From the NCBI GenBank assembly GCA_963969595.1, contig OZ018408.1, positions 49,663,022 to 49,727,021 on the forward strand: a stretch of 64,000 bases of DNA, in the 5' to 3' direction. The DNA comes from Neckera pumila. Taxonomy: Eukaryota; Streptophyta; Bryopsida; Hypnales; Neckeraceae. The translations under genes were made by a program, and so were the position numbers. The notes beneath the pieces are model-generated. The model ran no database searches. It was not told the origin of the DNA and saw only the letters and a list, made by a program, of their open reading frames with translations. Positions 44,444 through 57,000 of the stretch are shown piece after piece; positions within the stretch are counted from its first letter, which is position 1, and each line of letters starts with the position of its first letter.

Positions 44444-44960
44444 CAGTGGCCTACCAAAAACATAAGTGATGGCAAATTGGACCGTTTAGTTTTCTTGCAT
44501 AATGTAAAATAGAATTGACATATTTTGATTTGCATAGTCAATATTGATATCTTATGCAATTCCAATTAAGCAAACCAAATTTTAGTTTAAAAAACCAAAA
44601 CTCCATTTTTGGTGAATTTTTTGATTTAATTTTCATGGTTTTACATAATAATTCATTGAAAAACATTGGTGATAAATTTTTTTAAATCGATTTCAAAAAT
44701 ATGTAGGAAATTTCCATATGCATATTTTTTCTTCCATAAACATCTCCAATAAAAATCTACAATTTCCTCTAGAAAGATTTTCATGTTGGCATGAATTTGC
44801 CCATAGTTTTGAAAATAAATATCTCTTTATTGTAATTAGATTTTTGCATTTTCCTTCTTAATATAACTAATTCTATACATTAGAGTGTGATGGTAAAATT
44901 CCTTTGCAAAATCTAATTACAATGAAAAAATATTTATTTTCAAAATTGAGGGCAAAATCA
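44444..44960. mobile_element. Truncated palindromic Tc1-type element abutting the transposon
   Basis: It begins CAGTGGCCTACCAAAAACAT directly after the TA shared with the right end of the Tc1 element. 44580-44840 is homologous to the left arm of 39955-40601 (CTCCATTTTTGGTGAATTTT, CATGGTTTTACATAATA, ATATGTAGGAAATTTCCATA). A short inverted return (TTGCAAAATCTAATTACAAT near 44908) is the start of the second arm, which then stops. Confidence 0.6.
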
Positions 44961-45497
44961 CATATCTTTTTCAGTATGCCCTTGTACAGTACTGGAGAAG
45001 TTTCAAAAGAGACTAATTCTCCAATATTATTTGATATACAACTATGTAGTTGATTTTAATTTACAGCTCATAGTCATGGAAAATAAATTCTCTACTTTGA
45101 GGTAAGGTAGTCTGCTCTATAAGCAACCAGCTTCTTCAAATCAATCCTACAAAATGGTATAGAATGGATATGAAGTGGTCTTTAAATGGACCACTTTAGT
45201 CATTTTTGAGTTCATAAAAAAAATGTTCTTTATTGCAAGAGACAATCATTGGCTTTGATTTCCTCAAATCACTTTAGAGGTTGTAAGTGGACGCATTTTG
45301 GGAGACCTAAGGTCACAAATAGGTACCTACAACAACAATCTTAAAAAATTCATAACTAATTCAAAAATGCTTCAAAAAATATGAACCACTCGTGTTCCGT
45401 TTGGCATCCATTTTTTTTTTTTCTGAAAAAATGAGTGAAAAATATTTCTATACGTGCAAACCTGCAAAAGAGGCGGATCAGCCCTTAAATGGCCGCT
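44961..45497. other. AT-rich non-coding region
   Basis: No gene or clear repeat structure seen. Confidence 0.4.
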
Positions 45498-45797
45498 CAT
45501 TAGAAGAGACTTGAGGCCTCCAAGAGCCCGCAAGTTCTCTTGTGTTCCTGCAGCGTTCCCACGCAGGAAAGCTGCTAGCTGATGTGGTCGAGAGAGTGCC
45601 ACGCCATTTTTGAAAAAAAAAAAAAAAAAAAAAAAATTGGCTTGAAATGATATTTGGAAGAGAATTTTTTCTTTTTCTTTTTTCTTTTCTTTTGAAAAAA
45701 AAATTTTCTAACAACCCGTACCAGATGTTCACAAATCTGGTTGAATTGGCAAATGGGCCTGAAACGGCCCTCCAATGCCCTCAAATCTCTTCTAATG
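45498..45797. mobile_element. MITE family A, copy 2 (inverted)
   Basis: The left CATTAGAAGAGACTTGAG and right CTCAAATCTCTTCTAATG form the terminal inverted repeat; homology to 7421-7705 runs through the whole 300 bp in opposite orientation. It contains an uninterrupted run of 24 A at 45613-45636. Confidence 0.7.
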
Positions 45798-46291
45798 TTT
45801 AGAGCATCCTACCTTAGCTCAATGCCAAACTACTGTACTCCTCATGGTAATTTAATACTGGCCCTTTATTTATCCCAATACAAGTGGTGAAAGTGTGATT
45901 ATTAATCTAACACCTAGCAAATATGGCGAGTTCATAACATTCAGTAGCAGAGTGGTGGGCTGCCCTTCCCCCGACGGAATGGTGTGGTATATTCTACACC
46001 ATTTCATTCACCGGATGGTATTCTACACCATCATTAGCTAATAATACACTTGTCAATTTGGTCAGAGAATTATAGTAAGTCAGCTGGCTGCAACAATACA
46101 AGGTAGATTAAAAATCAAAAGAAAACATGTGTTCTAAATTCATTGAAATCAAACACAAAAACCAACATTCTACACTTATACATTGTATATTTTGAAAATC
46201 CAAAATATAATTGGTTTTTATATGAGTACAAATTAAATGCTTGGTTCATTGTTTTTTTCTTTTCTTTTCATTCATACAAAAATCAATTATA
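45798..46291. other. AT-rich non-coding region
   Basis: No supported gene. A short tandem of TATTCTACACCAT words occurs at 45990-46032. Confidence 0.4.
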
Positions 46292-46935
46292 TCTTGAGTT
46301 TTCAAGTAAGAAGAAAAGCTATACATTTGAGGTGGTAGGAGGTAAAAGAACCCATGTGGGGTATGTAAAGTAGAATGAGTGAAGCCTCAACCACTCATAA
46401 TTAAGTCGAAAGTAGGAATTGTGTTTGAAGTAGAATTTTAGACCTCATTTAGGCATAGTACAGTAATTTTTCCAAAAAACTTTGAACTAAGAAAAGTTGG
46501 TAAATCAAGATAAGTTTCATCTTCAAAAATCCGTTTGGTATTTTGAGCCTCTAATAAAGAGTTATGGACAAGTTTTAGAGAGGGTTTGGAATGGACATTT
46601 TCTTAACATTTTTAAAAATCCTCTCTCAAATTTGTCCATTACCTTTTATTGAAGATTCAAAACTCCAAACAAATTTTTTAAGGTGAAACTTATCTTCATT
46701 CACCAACTTTTTTTAGTTTAAACTTTTTTGAGAAAAGTTATTCTACTATGCCTAAATATGCCTTTTTTGAGGTCTAAAATTCTAATTTTAACACAATTAT
46801 TTGTTTTTGACTTAACTATGAGTGCTTGAGAAACTACAAATTCTAATTTATTTATCCCACATAGGTTGTTCTATCTCCTACCACCCCATGATGTGTATAT
46901 AAAGATTTGTCTTCTCACTTGAAAACCCAAAATAA
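46292..46935. mobile_element. Large fold-back element, copy 2
   Basis: About 645 bp with left and right halves inverted: outer TTGAGTTTTCAAGTAAGAAG with its counterpart CTTCTCACTTGAAAAC near 46912-46927, then GGTGGTAGGAG with CTCCTACCACC, and an inner pair around TTTTAGAGAGGGTTTGG. It is related to 18073-18793 by CCTCATTTAGGCATAGTAC and TTTGTCCATNAC blocks. Between copies the outer ends differ more than the centre. Confidence 0.7.
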
Positions 46936-48078
46936 GTTACTGATGGCAAATGGTTAGATTGCAATAGTGTATTAAAAATTGAATTCTTTGGGTTTTGGGC
47001 AAACCATCTTTCTCTACAAATATTTGCTGATTTGTCTGTTTGGTCCTAGAATTAACAAAAGAAAATTGAGCATATCATAATTTACCACCAATGTCCTTGT
47101 ACCAAAGCTTACATCATATTACTAAAATCTTAACTCCCTCTGCAATATCACAAATGCCACCATTAATAATAGGGGCTCATGCTTGCTATGCTACACATTC
47201 ATTATATCACATATTAGTAAAATTTTGATATATTTGAATAGAATGCATGATAAAGATTTCAATAAGTCTTTGAAATAATTAATAAAAATATTTTGTAAAA
47301 ATATTTCCAATCATGTATACATAAAAATAATATTTTCACACAATGTTATATTATAGAAATAGAGTAGTAGTTTGCAATAATTTGAGAATTTTTTTCAATT
47401 GAAGCGATGCTGGATTTTACAACAATTACGTTGTTCATGAAGTTTTTGAAATTTATAAGTTTTTCTTTTCAATTCATCAAGTTTTGGGGTTGCCAATGTT
47501 TGTAACAATTGAGTCAACTTTTGAATGCATTACAATAAATGTGTATCTTTTATAGTATTCACCATTGCATATATTTCATTCATCATTCAATAAATTTCTA
47601 TCATACATTTCAATATATGCTTATTTATAAACAAAATTATACAAAAAATTTTAGTAAGTTTTATTTGAAGATTTATTGAATTTTTTGTTCTGCATTTTAC
47701 TATACATAAAAATTCTAATAAAATTCTAATGATGAATACGTAGCATAGCAAGCGCCAACCACTAGTTAATGCTGAAAGGATGAATTTAGTGGATGAGACT
47801 CCAGAGAGGGAAAGGCAGACTCTCGGAAGGCTACTAAATGTTTTATTAAACAACTCTTAGTGGCAATTTATTCAGCCTCCATGTAACTTAATTACAGATA
47901 ATAATTTGCCTACTTATTCCACATACAAGCAAGGCAATAGTATTTGGTTTAGAACAACTCTACAGCAACCCATTGAAGCAAACCAATAGAGGACATTTTT
48001 CTATCATAGAAGATCAATGGTATAGAGCTTTTAAGTTTAAAGGTCAGTGTGACATGTTGCTATGGGGTTGCTCTTCTC
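46936..48078. other. AT-rich non-coding region
   Basis: No gene or clear repeat structure seen. Confidence 0.4.
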
Positions 48079-48081
48079 TTA

Positions 48082-48424
48082 GAGTATCTCTTGCAGACCT
48101 CCAAATAGCTAGGCTCCTTCAATCAAGATCCATCCAATATAGAGGGGATGGCCACTTGTATCTCCAACACTGCAACTCTCTAAAATATATTTCCAACCAA
48201 TCACAAGCCACAAAACTTGCAAAAGCAATAAGTATGCTATCATTTATTATGACAACTTGCTAATTCCAAGAGAGTATATAGCTTGTAGAGGGGTTAGCAA
48301 CCCCTTCAAATATGGCCTTATTTAAGGGGAAAAGTGAAGGTAGAAGTTGACATACATTAGAATTGATTGCTTATCATCCAAAAATTAGAGGGGAGGAGAT
48401 TTTGGAGGGTTGCAGGAGATGCTC
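48082..48424. mobile_element. Tourist/Harbinger-type MITE with TTA duplication
   Basis: The left GAGTATCTCTTGCAGACCTC and right end (reverse complement of GAGCATCTCCTGCAACCCTC) form a 24-27 bp inverted repeat. TTA flanks both sides (48079-48081, 48425-48427). The GAGCATCTCC start and TTA duplication are typical of plant PIF/Harbinger MITEs. The 96-codon ORF at 47973-48263 partly overlaps it and is chance. Confidence 0.8.
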
Positions 48425-48427
48425 TTA

Positions 48428-50106
48428 CTGACCGCCAACCCTTTTTTTTTGGCACCATGGGGCCAAATTGCACCATTTCAAAATAAATATCTACTTTTCA
48501 CCAAATAAAAGTAATATTTTTTTGCCTGAAAATTTTCATTTCTATTAAAAGGTGGATGAAGTTGCTAAATTTGGATGAAAAAGTGCTTGAATATGATTGA
48601 AAAGTATCTTTTGGTCTCAAAGATGGATGAATGTAGAAATACAATATTTCTTCAAATTTTAAGTGATCGCCATCTTGGCACTTTCTCAGAAAGTAAAAAA
48701 AAGGGCTGATGACCACCTGCTTTGGTGGCTGCTGGATCTCGTTTCTTGTTACAGTATCTTGAATGGTATGTAATTAACCCAGTTCACAACTCCAACATTA
48801 ACTTACACCATGATGGCAGCCCATGCTAATGGAGATTAGTTTCACTCTGTTGGGCTGGTGTTAAATCAGAGTGATTGTAATCTCTCTGCTAATTCAACCT
48901 GTTGCACATGAACTAAGCTCTTCTCTTGAACTGAACTTCCAATGTAACTTACTTGGATTGGGATTCTGCCTATTCCGATTCCTTTCTTAATATTCTTGTG
49001 CCTCTTTAACTTAACTTAGTTGCTGGTAGCTCAAGCAGATCTGTTCCCTGTCTTCTTGTCTGATTGAGAACAGTAAATTTTGGCAAGCAATGGCTTCTAC
49101 AAAGTTGACGTCAAATACTCATGTTCTTGGTTCTGGATTCTAACTCATTTGAACCATATAAAGTATGGACTGGACTGGGTTGTTGAGGCTTTTATGTATA
49201 GGGCAATGACCGCAAAGGAGGGCACTGCACCAAATAATTGGTCAATGAGGAGGGCGGAGCCCGACAAGGAGACCCGATTATTTGGTGCAATGTTTGACAA
49301 TAAGGGTCATTGCCCGAGGTAAACTGTTGTAGGAAATCAACAAAATTGGATGAAGTCAGGATGAGAATTCAACGTTGGATGTAAAATCCATAATGCCTAC
49401 TTATAGGGACAACACTGCAAAATCAGGCATTACGGCACAAAACCCATCCGGAGAACATACAGGACCTTTCTTGGGAGTGGTTTACGTGAAAACGATGATA
49501 AGGGATCTAGTACTAAAGACACCTTGCATGTGCACTAAAACATAATAAATGTTCATTTGTTTGTGTGTATGGGTGCAGGTGAGGCCCTAATCCTCATAAA
49601 ATTACTAGAAATAGGCAAAGTTGATCTTTTTCTAAACTCCTTAGTGTCCTACTTAGAAATCAAGAGTTTGTATAGTGGAATAGTGGTTGATGTAAGAAAT
49701 GACTTATTGCTTCTTCCAAAAATTAATTGTATCGCATCAATTCATTGAGCCTATATGACATGGTCTCTAAAGACACACGGATATTTGTTGTATTTAAGAA
49801 AGTGACGAATTGCTATTTTTTGTATTTGATTTTTTTCATTCATATTGAACACTATGTAATCTTATGGCCCAACAAAGGATTTGCTTTATATATATTTATG
49901 TAAAAAAACAAGTAGAGCTTGCTATGATAAAAATTTGACAATGAGGAATAATGATCTAAGACTTAGTATTGCATTTGATAAGATATATGCATATCAATGC
50001 TCTTTTTATAGAAAAGAGATGTTCCAGAAGTTGCTTTTTGTTTTTGACATTGTTTCCTACTATCCAGGAACTAACGACCTTTCCTAGGGCTCATTCTTCT
50101 TGTAAT
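48428..50106. other. Non-coding region
   Basis: No supported gene. 48720-49080 is of higher complexity but has no ORF of interest. It contains the small inverted-repeat element listed at 49201-49315. Confidence 0.4.
49201..49315. mobile_element. 115 bp inverted-repeat MITE
   Basis: GGGCAATGACC at the left pairs with GGTCATTGCCC at the right, and CACCAAATAATTGG pairs with CCGATTATTTGGTG, so nearly the whole element folds back. The left flank is TA; the right flank is unclear. Confidence 0.7.
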
Positions 50107-50407
50107 GAAGGAGTTTGAACAATCTTTGGGCGGATTCATTAGTGGCCTTTGATACCACAATGCACTGTGGAATTTTGAAGGTTATTTTCTTCACCTATAC
50201 AAACTTTGTATTCCTCTCTAATTTCTTTGCCTTTCCTATTAGTCTTTTTTATTTGGATTGTCTTTGAAATTAGTAAAATGAAATTCAAGAGAACTTTGAA
50301 GTTTGTATAGGTGAAGAAAGTAACCTTCAAAATTCCATAGTATATTCATTGATTTGTGGTATTAAAAGCCATGGATGAAAACACCCAGAGATTGTTCAAA
50401 CTCCTTC
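50107..50407. mobile_element. 301 bp fold-back element
   Basis: The left arm GAAGGAGTTTGAACAATCT and right arm AGATTGTTCAAACTCCTTC mark the ends. Further pairs (GGAATTTTGAAGGTTA / TAACCTTCAAAATTCC and TTCACCTATACAAACTT / AAGTTTGTATAGGTGAA) give arms of about 110 bp around an unpaired centre. Confidence 0.8.
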
Positions 50408-52675
50408 AAGCCATCATTATTGATGCCCATATATGGATGATCATAATGGAGAATTAATTATACAAAGGAATCTAAATCCCTCAATCCAAAGAGACTAGAA
50501 TAATAAGGAATCTAGAACGCACTGATAGCACCAACATGTTGTTCAAAATAGTAGTGGATAGCATAGTGGATAGTGGAACTCTAGTCCTCTTTCTTCAAAA
50601 CTTTGTGTCAATTTTTTGGTCAATTCAATTGAACACATGAGTCCTTGCATTTCTCTCATTTTTGGCTTTTGCATAATCTCTCCTTCTTTCTTGATGCCAT
50701 AGTCTTTGCTACCCACTTTTTCATCAGTGTCATATATGGTACATGAAAAAGCTAGATACAAAATGATACATCTAATAATTTGACAAAAACAAAGAAATTA
50801 ATCAAAGATGGAGATCGAAAGGTGGACAAGAATTATGAGGCATAGAAAATCCTAAACTACTTCAAAGGGGGGTATGAATTTTATGAAGATAGAAAAAGAG
50901 TAAATTAAAGAATTTGAAACTATTAGTTTTTTGTAAGCTTATACAAAAGGAAGATACACTTAAATAAATGATAGAAAACCTTGGCTTGAATGAAATTATT
51001 TATTATTCTTGGTTTGAATTTTATAAATTCTATTTTTAAATATTTTTTTCATATCTTATTGTAGAATCATTTTTGTATAGTTTTGAAGTTCATTTCTATA
51101 ATTAGAAGAGCTCTAATCTTCTAAACTCTACATTAGAAAAAAAAATGGTCCCTCTATAGGGTTACTTGAGCTGGACTATTGGGGGGCTTTGATCCAGAAT
51201 ATGGCATCCCTTTTGAAGCCCCAACTTTTCTCTAATTAATAATATGTTGAAGCCTATTAATTTCTCCTTGACAAACACCTTTATAAAATTAACAGTCATT
51301 GGAATATATCCCAATTGTGGTCGTAAGTCCCTTTTTGCTTACCTAGCACATGTAAATAGATAAAGGTCTTAATTTGGACCAATATCCACATTGACAAGTT
51401 CTAACTCTAAATAAAAGCAAAAATTATAAATTTTTGAACATTTCAAGATGAATGCAACATCAAAAACAATATTAAGGGTTTTGTCCATTCCTTAACATAA
51501 TAACAGAATGAAAACATAATTCTATTTCTTTTTAGTGAAACTTTACTTTTTAATTCAATTCATCTTTTTGAATCATGCTAGGGATTTAATCTGATACGAA
51601 ACTATGTTACATATAATTTTATATGAAACTATGTATTATCTGTAATTGTAATAAAATTCTTTATCAATTTGTGTGAAGATAATAATTGTTATAGTTTTCA
51701 CTAAGAATGAAAAATAAATTGATAAATGTAACAAAATGAATCTAATAAATTTAAATTTTCTTTAAGAGATTTGTTTAGCCATGCAAAATATAATGAGAAT
51801 TTGTGAAGAATTATGAAAAAGAATCTAACACTCTTGGCAATGATGAAGTGAATTAAAATCATGATTGAAGTTAAATGTGATTGATTGATTTACTTTTGAT
51901 GATTTTTTGGATTAATTTGTGTTTTTTCTGTTGATTTTTTTTTAGAATTGTTGATAAAAATAACATATGATTGAGATACTCCTAAGTGAAATTTATACAT
52001 AAAATGAAATCAACTAGAGAATATATGATTGTGAGTAATATATGATTATGACAAAATGAGCACTAAAAATGGAAAATAATCTAATTTTTCCAATTTATTT
52101 GTTTTTAAAATATTGTTGAATATAAATTCTAACATGTTAGAGGTGGCAACCGTTGACTTCTAGCTTTAGATGATTTGGAGCTTGTCCCATATATTGTCTA
52201 TAACAAAATTTGACGAGGTGTGTGATTTGAACATCAAATATAAGGAAGGGTTTGTCCCAAATGTGTGGGATAGGACATTGTTAGTGTTTTGGTTGTTGAT
52301 TAATTTGTTGATTCTAGACAATTATTGAGCAAAAAGTGTTGTAGTTTAGATGTTCTATTTTTCTAAATATGATTGTAGGAAATAAATGTGCTCTTTGTTA
52401 GGTGTGTGTTTTTATTAGGGGTGTGTGCTTATTAGGACTAATCATCTTTGTAGAGGTAGTATGGGATTAGATGTGCATATTTGTATCCCACTTCTAAGAG
52501 CCAGTGTTCTTTAGTATTGCCATCCATGTATGGCAAGAAAATTTATTTGGTCTTAGCCAAAGATGCTGGTACAAATATAGACTTTGTGATCAATGACAAA
52601 GCTAGAAAACTATCTAGGATTCAATAGCTATTATCAACTTTTCAAGAATTATTAGAATTGAAGCCTCATTGCTGT
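50408..52675. other. AT-rich non-coding region
   Basis: No supported gene. It includes the second copy of dispersed repeat C. CATTAGAAAAAAAAATGG at about 51131 and AACTTTTCTCTAATTA at about 51222 may be a short, degraded MITE family A relative. Confidence 0.4.
50495..50735 (-). repeat. Dispersed repeat C, copy 2, possibly protein-derived
   Basis: Inverted homologue of 41045-41275. On the minus strand it reads a related peptide (GIKKEGEIMQKPKMREM then TQSFEERGLEF) and continues into the same GAACAACATGTTGGTGCTAT stretch. Confidence 0.45.
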
Positions 52676-52848
52676 TACTATAAGAACCTGAGTTTTTTTT
52701 GACAAATTTTCCTAGACATTTATCTGTTTTTTATGTTAATAATAATGTCCAATGTTACCTTAAGATTTTATGCTTGATGTTATTATTAATATAAAAACAT
52801 GTGGATGTCTAGAAAAATCCGTGAAGAGAACACAGGTTTTTTATAATG
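52676..52848. mobile_element. 173 bp MITE with CACTATAA-type ends
   Basis: The left TACTATAAGAACCTGAGTTT and right ACACAGGTTTTTTATAATG are degraded inverted repeats. Internal pairs TCCTAGACAT / ATGTCTAGAAAAATCC and TTAATAATAA / TTATTATTAA extend the fold. The terminus type matches 43683 and 15800. Confidence 0.55.
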
Positions 52849-54028
52849 TATAGTAGCAACCCCCTTTGTTCTTCATGTAATTATAGTTGTATAGGAGATG
52901 GTGAACCATTTCCCCCTCAAAATCTTAGGCAAAACAAGAATATAAACAAAATCTTCAGTAGGTGGAGATCATTGAGAATAAAAGAATTGAAGTAAAAAAA
53001 GTGAACATACCAAATTGAAGAATAAGTGATAAATAATGGGTGCGCAAAAAATTAGGATGATCCACCCTTGGTTTTGCAAGAATTTGAGTATCTTGACTAT
53101 GTATACAACATTGACATCAATGTATAAAAAATGTGCAAAGACAAGCATGTAACACCCGCAACCTCATGAGAGATTCACTTCAAGGACCTTTGGATTCTAT
53201 AGACATTGCTAACATGATTCATACCAAGCAATCAATACTGAAAAATACGCCTTCAATGTGTAAAAATACATGTTTTATTAATATAAGAAATACTCGACAT
53301 GGACGTACATATAATCTTCAATGTGAAATTGACGCAAGTTCAATTGTATTTATTTGTAATTAATCAACGCTTATAATGTAGTTGAAGCCTACATCTAAGG
53401 TTTAGATGTAAAAATGACATGAAAAAAGCACATTCTTGACCATTTTGCTTGAAAGTACTGAAAACATTGCTATATACAATATCATACACCATATTTCTTT
53501 ACAACAACCTTCTTTCTCGAAAGTTCCTGTCCAATTGTGCCATCTTTGTGGTTCTCCCTAAAACACCACCAATGTTATTCAAGATGCTGAAGGGACACAT
53601 CTTTTGCAACTCTTTCCGCATGTTTCCAAATATTTCTAAATATTATATAGAGATTGGCTAACATATCTGTGTAGAAATGCACATAAGTGTTTCATGCAAT
53701 TGTATTTTCTAAAATGGATTGCTCCAATTCATTCTCAATCAAATAAATTAGTGACCTCCATTTCCTAATTCACTTCAGATTTCTCTCAGACTATCAGTTA
53801 TTTTTGTTTTTTAAACCAATTTGTGGTTCCTGGGACTTAAAAGGGATAAACCAAAATTTAAACACAACCTTCTTTTTACTCATCAAGCTACTTCAATGTA
53901 ATGGATTGTTTGTATTCAACCAATTTTTTTTCCATTTCACCACTTGAATATTTATTTTCATTGGCCTCCAGAACTTCTACAAGTCCAATGATAAGAGGTA
54001 CTCACCTCTCTTCAACTTGTAAAGAGCA
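52849..54028. other. AT-rich non-coding region downstream of RSPH3
   Basis: No gene or clear repeat structure seen; the first part of the RSPH3 3' UTR presumably lies at its right end. Confidence 0.4.
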
Positions 54029-57000
54029 CTAGTACTCTTCGTCATTAGATGAGTCATCTGGGAATTGGTCCAAGATAGGTTTGTAGAGCTCATCTTCTTG
54101 GAATTGGTCTAAAATATTTTCAACAACCTTGTGGGCCATGTCACTTGCTTCACCTGTGGTCTCAATTATACCACTGAGAATTGTCCCAGATGTATTAGTC
54201 ACCAAGCCCACCTCCCCGACAGTACCCTCCATAATTCTTTGTGAAGCTAATTCCGTTGCATCCATTTCCATCATCACTTTATCCTCAAAAGAAATCCATG
54301 AATCAAGAATAGAAATCAATTGAGCTAGGATGATTTCTATTCCATCTTCTGCCCTTTCCATATATGCTGGACATTCTATAGTTTCATCTACCTGCATCAT
54401 AAGCAAAAAGGCGAATATCATGAGGCTTATTTGTTGGATAATGCATGTAAAATAGCTCCACTCTTCATTCTAAAGGTACAAATCGACTATATACACACTC
54501 AATGATAATTCTTTTAGTATTGCTGCATATGAGTGACCTTGCTCCTCAACATTACTTTCAAGATGACACAAATGCAAATGCTCACAATTGCTTAAGTGCA
54601 GTGCTCACAATTTTGATAAACACTTGCAGTATAAGCAGGGTATATCTTACCAAGAGGTTCACGGTCTGGCGATATTTGATAATCTCATTGTACTCCTTTA
54701 CCATGTCTTTCATGAATCTTGGCAAGAACTTTGACGTCAACTGCACACAATAGTTCAAAATAGAGAATATAATCAGTTAAATGCAACACGGTTGTATTTC
54801 AAAGACAAAGTCACTATCTATTATATTTAATATTTAAAAAATATGTAGTCAGGTGGGAGAGAGATGGTATGACCTCGTCCTCCACTGGATCGTAGAACAT
54901 TCCTTTTGCTTCCAAATTATCAAAGACTTTGGTCTTGACGCTCTTCAAGATGCCATTTGCAATTGCTTGTGATTCCACCTACATCAACCAAATTCAAAAC
55001 AAAATGTTTCAAATAGTTGCCAACCAAAAGAAGCCTCTGATTGGTAAATAGAGACGGGGGTCATCTAAAAACCATTCAAACAATAGAATCGGTGAACTGA
55101 TAATTGTAGTTTAATCTGAAATAGTATAGAAGGTCCTCTAGAGGTAGTAAATTGTTGTTCCTTGACAAAGTGGAAGAAAATTGTGGTTATAATTGACCAT
55201 TAGCAAGTAGTCACAAACCTTAATTTTCAAAAGTATTTCTAATCTTTTGGCAACTTGCTCTTGCTCTATACGTCTTTCTCTCTCTTCTACAACACGAATC
55301 TCCGCAAGGTGCATATGTTGCCAGGTATCAAGCTCACCAATCTTGATGAACTCAAAGTTTTCCTGTCCAGTATTATGGAACCATTTAGCACCAAACATTT
55401 CAAATTCTAAGACAAAAGGATATCAGTTCAAATGCCCACGTGTATTTTTTGGAATACAGCCAAGATATAGTGAAGTCATAGATATCATAATTGGATAAGC
55501 TCAATATCTGAAAGCAAATATAAAAATGGACAACCCTCCAAAGCTCTATACATCCAATTTGAGGGTTGTAAATCGAGAAATAAATACATGCATATAGGAG
55601 GAATTACAGTTGTACTTGCGGTCTCCCCTTTCACCTTCCTAATGTTGGTGAAAGGAGGAGTGGCCTCTTCAAAGTGCTCTAATTTGTACTTTTAACAAAC
55701 TAACTGAAACCTAATTCTTGAAGCATTCAAGACAAAGAATGAGAGATGAAGAAGCTTTCAAGCAAAATGGATTAGAATTTGCCATCTAACCTTCCATATT
55801 TTGGGCCAAGAGAAAAGATACTAATTGCAAGGGAATAAAGATGATGTTTAGAGTTCAATGCATTTAGTGAAATCCATTGTGACTTTTCCTAATGGCAAAA
55901 CCTCTAGCAGACAAAACCAATATAAATGAATGAGCACAAAAGTAGAGATGAACTTGTTTAGCTTGTTGTGCTTCATTTGTCCGGTCCTCTTGGCATTCCA
56001 TATAGCCTTGCTCGAGACAACATCCCACCAACTGCTCAAGCATTGACTCCACGTTGTCGTTGAACCAGAACAAGTCCTTTGGCCAAATCTGTTATGGATG
56101 CCACCGTAACCACCCAACTGACAAGAGAATTGGTGAGATTGGTGCAGATTTAATTTTCTTCAAAAATTTGCGGCTAAGCAATTAAAGTCCAAAATTTTCC
56201 TATTCATGATTGAGAAGCTATATTCCACACGATTCTCAAACTGCATGAAATTCTAGCAACCAAATATGATGAAGAATTTGGATCAAGATGGGTCAAGAGA
56301 CGCACCTGCGTTTCTTTCTCTGGAAGTCTTGGCCATGGAGCAAAGGGAGGAACTAGGCGTTTTAGTGGAAGAGGATCAGGATCCTCGCGGTCAGGCTTCG
56401 GCAATGCTTCCAAGTAACAGTCCAACTACAAAAGACAAGCACGTTCTCCCTTCTTGATACAAATTTGAAGTTCATTTGTCAAGTTTACTACTAAATTGTG
56501 GTTGATGAAGGATTATTGGAACTAAATCATAATCAATCGTTGGAAGTGATATATATGTGGGCTAGTGCCTTTTCTTTGCATCATCATTAGACACAAAATT
56601 GATTGGCCACTGAAATTGCTAAATGGTTGGAAGTAGACGGACGTACTTTAACAGGTTTAGGTATTGGAGTTCTTAAAGAAAGATCTCCATCATTCTCACG
56701 CTTAACCTTGCAAGGAGGGGGTAATGGTTCAGGCTGCAAACACCACAAGCAATGATACTTTTCAACAGTTGTCATTTCCAGTTGCTTGGCTATGTTCTTC
56801 ATTCTAAGCAAATTTGTTGGAACTTTGAGATGACAATTTTTGTGAACTTCTGAGAAAAACTTCTGAATCTTGTGATTTCAAACATGCTTGCAATCAACAA
56901 ACGTTTTATTTCTTGCAATGTAAAGTTGTTGCTATAACCTAAATATGAAAATCATCGAGGACCAATCCTCAACAATTGACGTACTTTACTTGTGCTAAAG

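Noticed and set aside
47973..48263. 96-codon plus ORF overlapping the Tourist-type MITE
   Set aside because: Crosses the MITE boundary and target duplication; no protein similarity.
49080..49322. 80-codon ORF including a charged C-terminal half
   Set aside because: Its second half is the 115 bp inverted-repeat MITE at 49201-49315.
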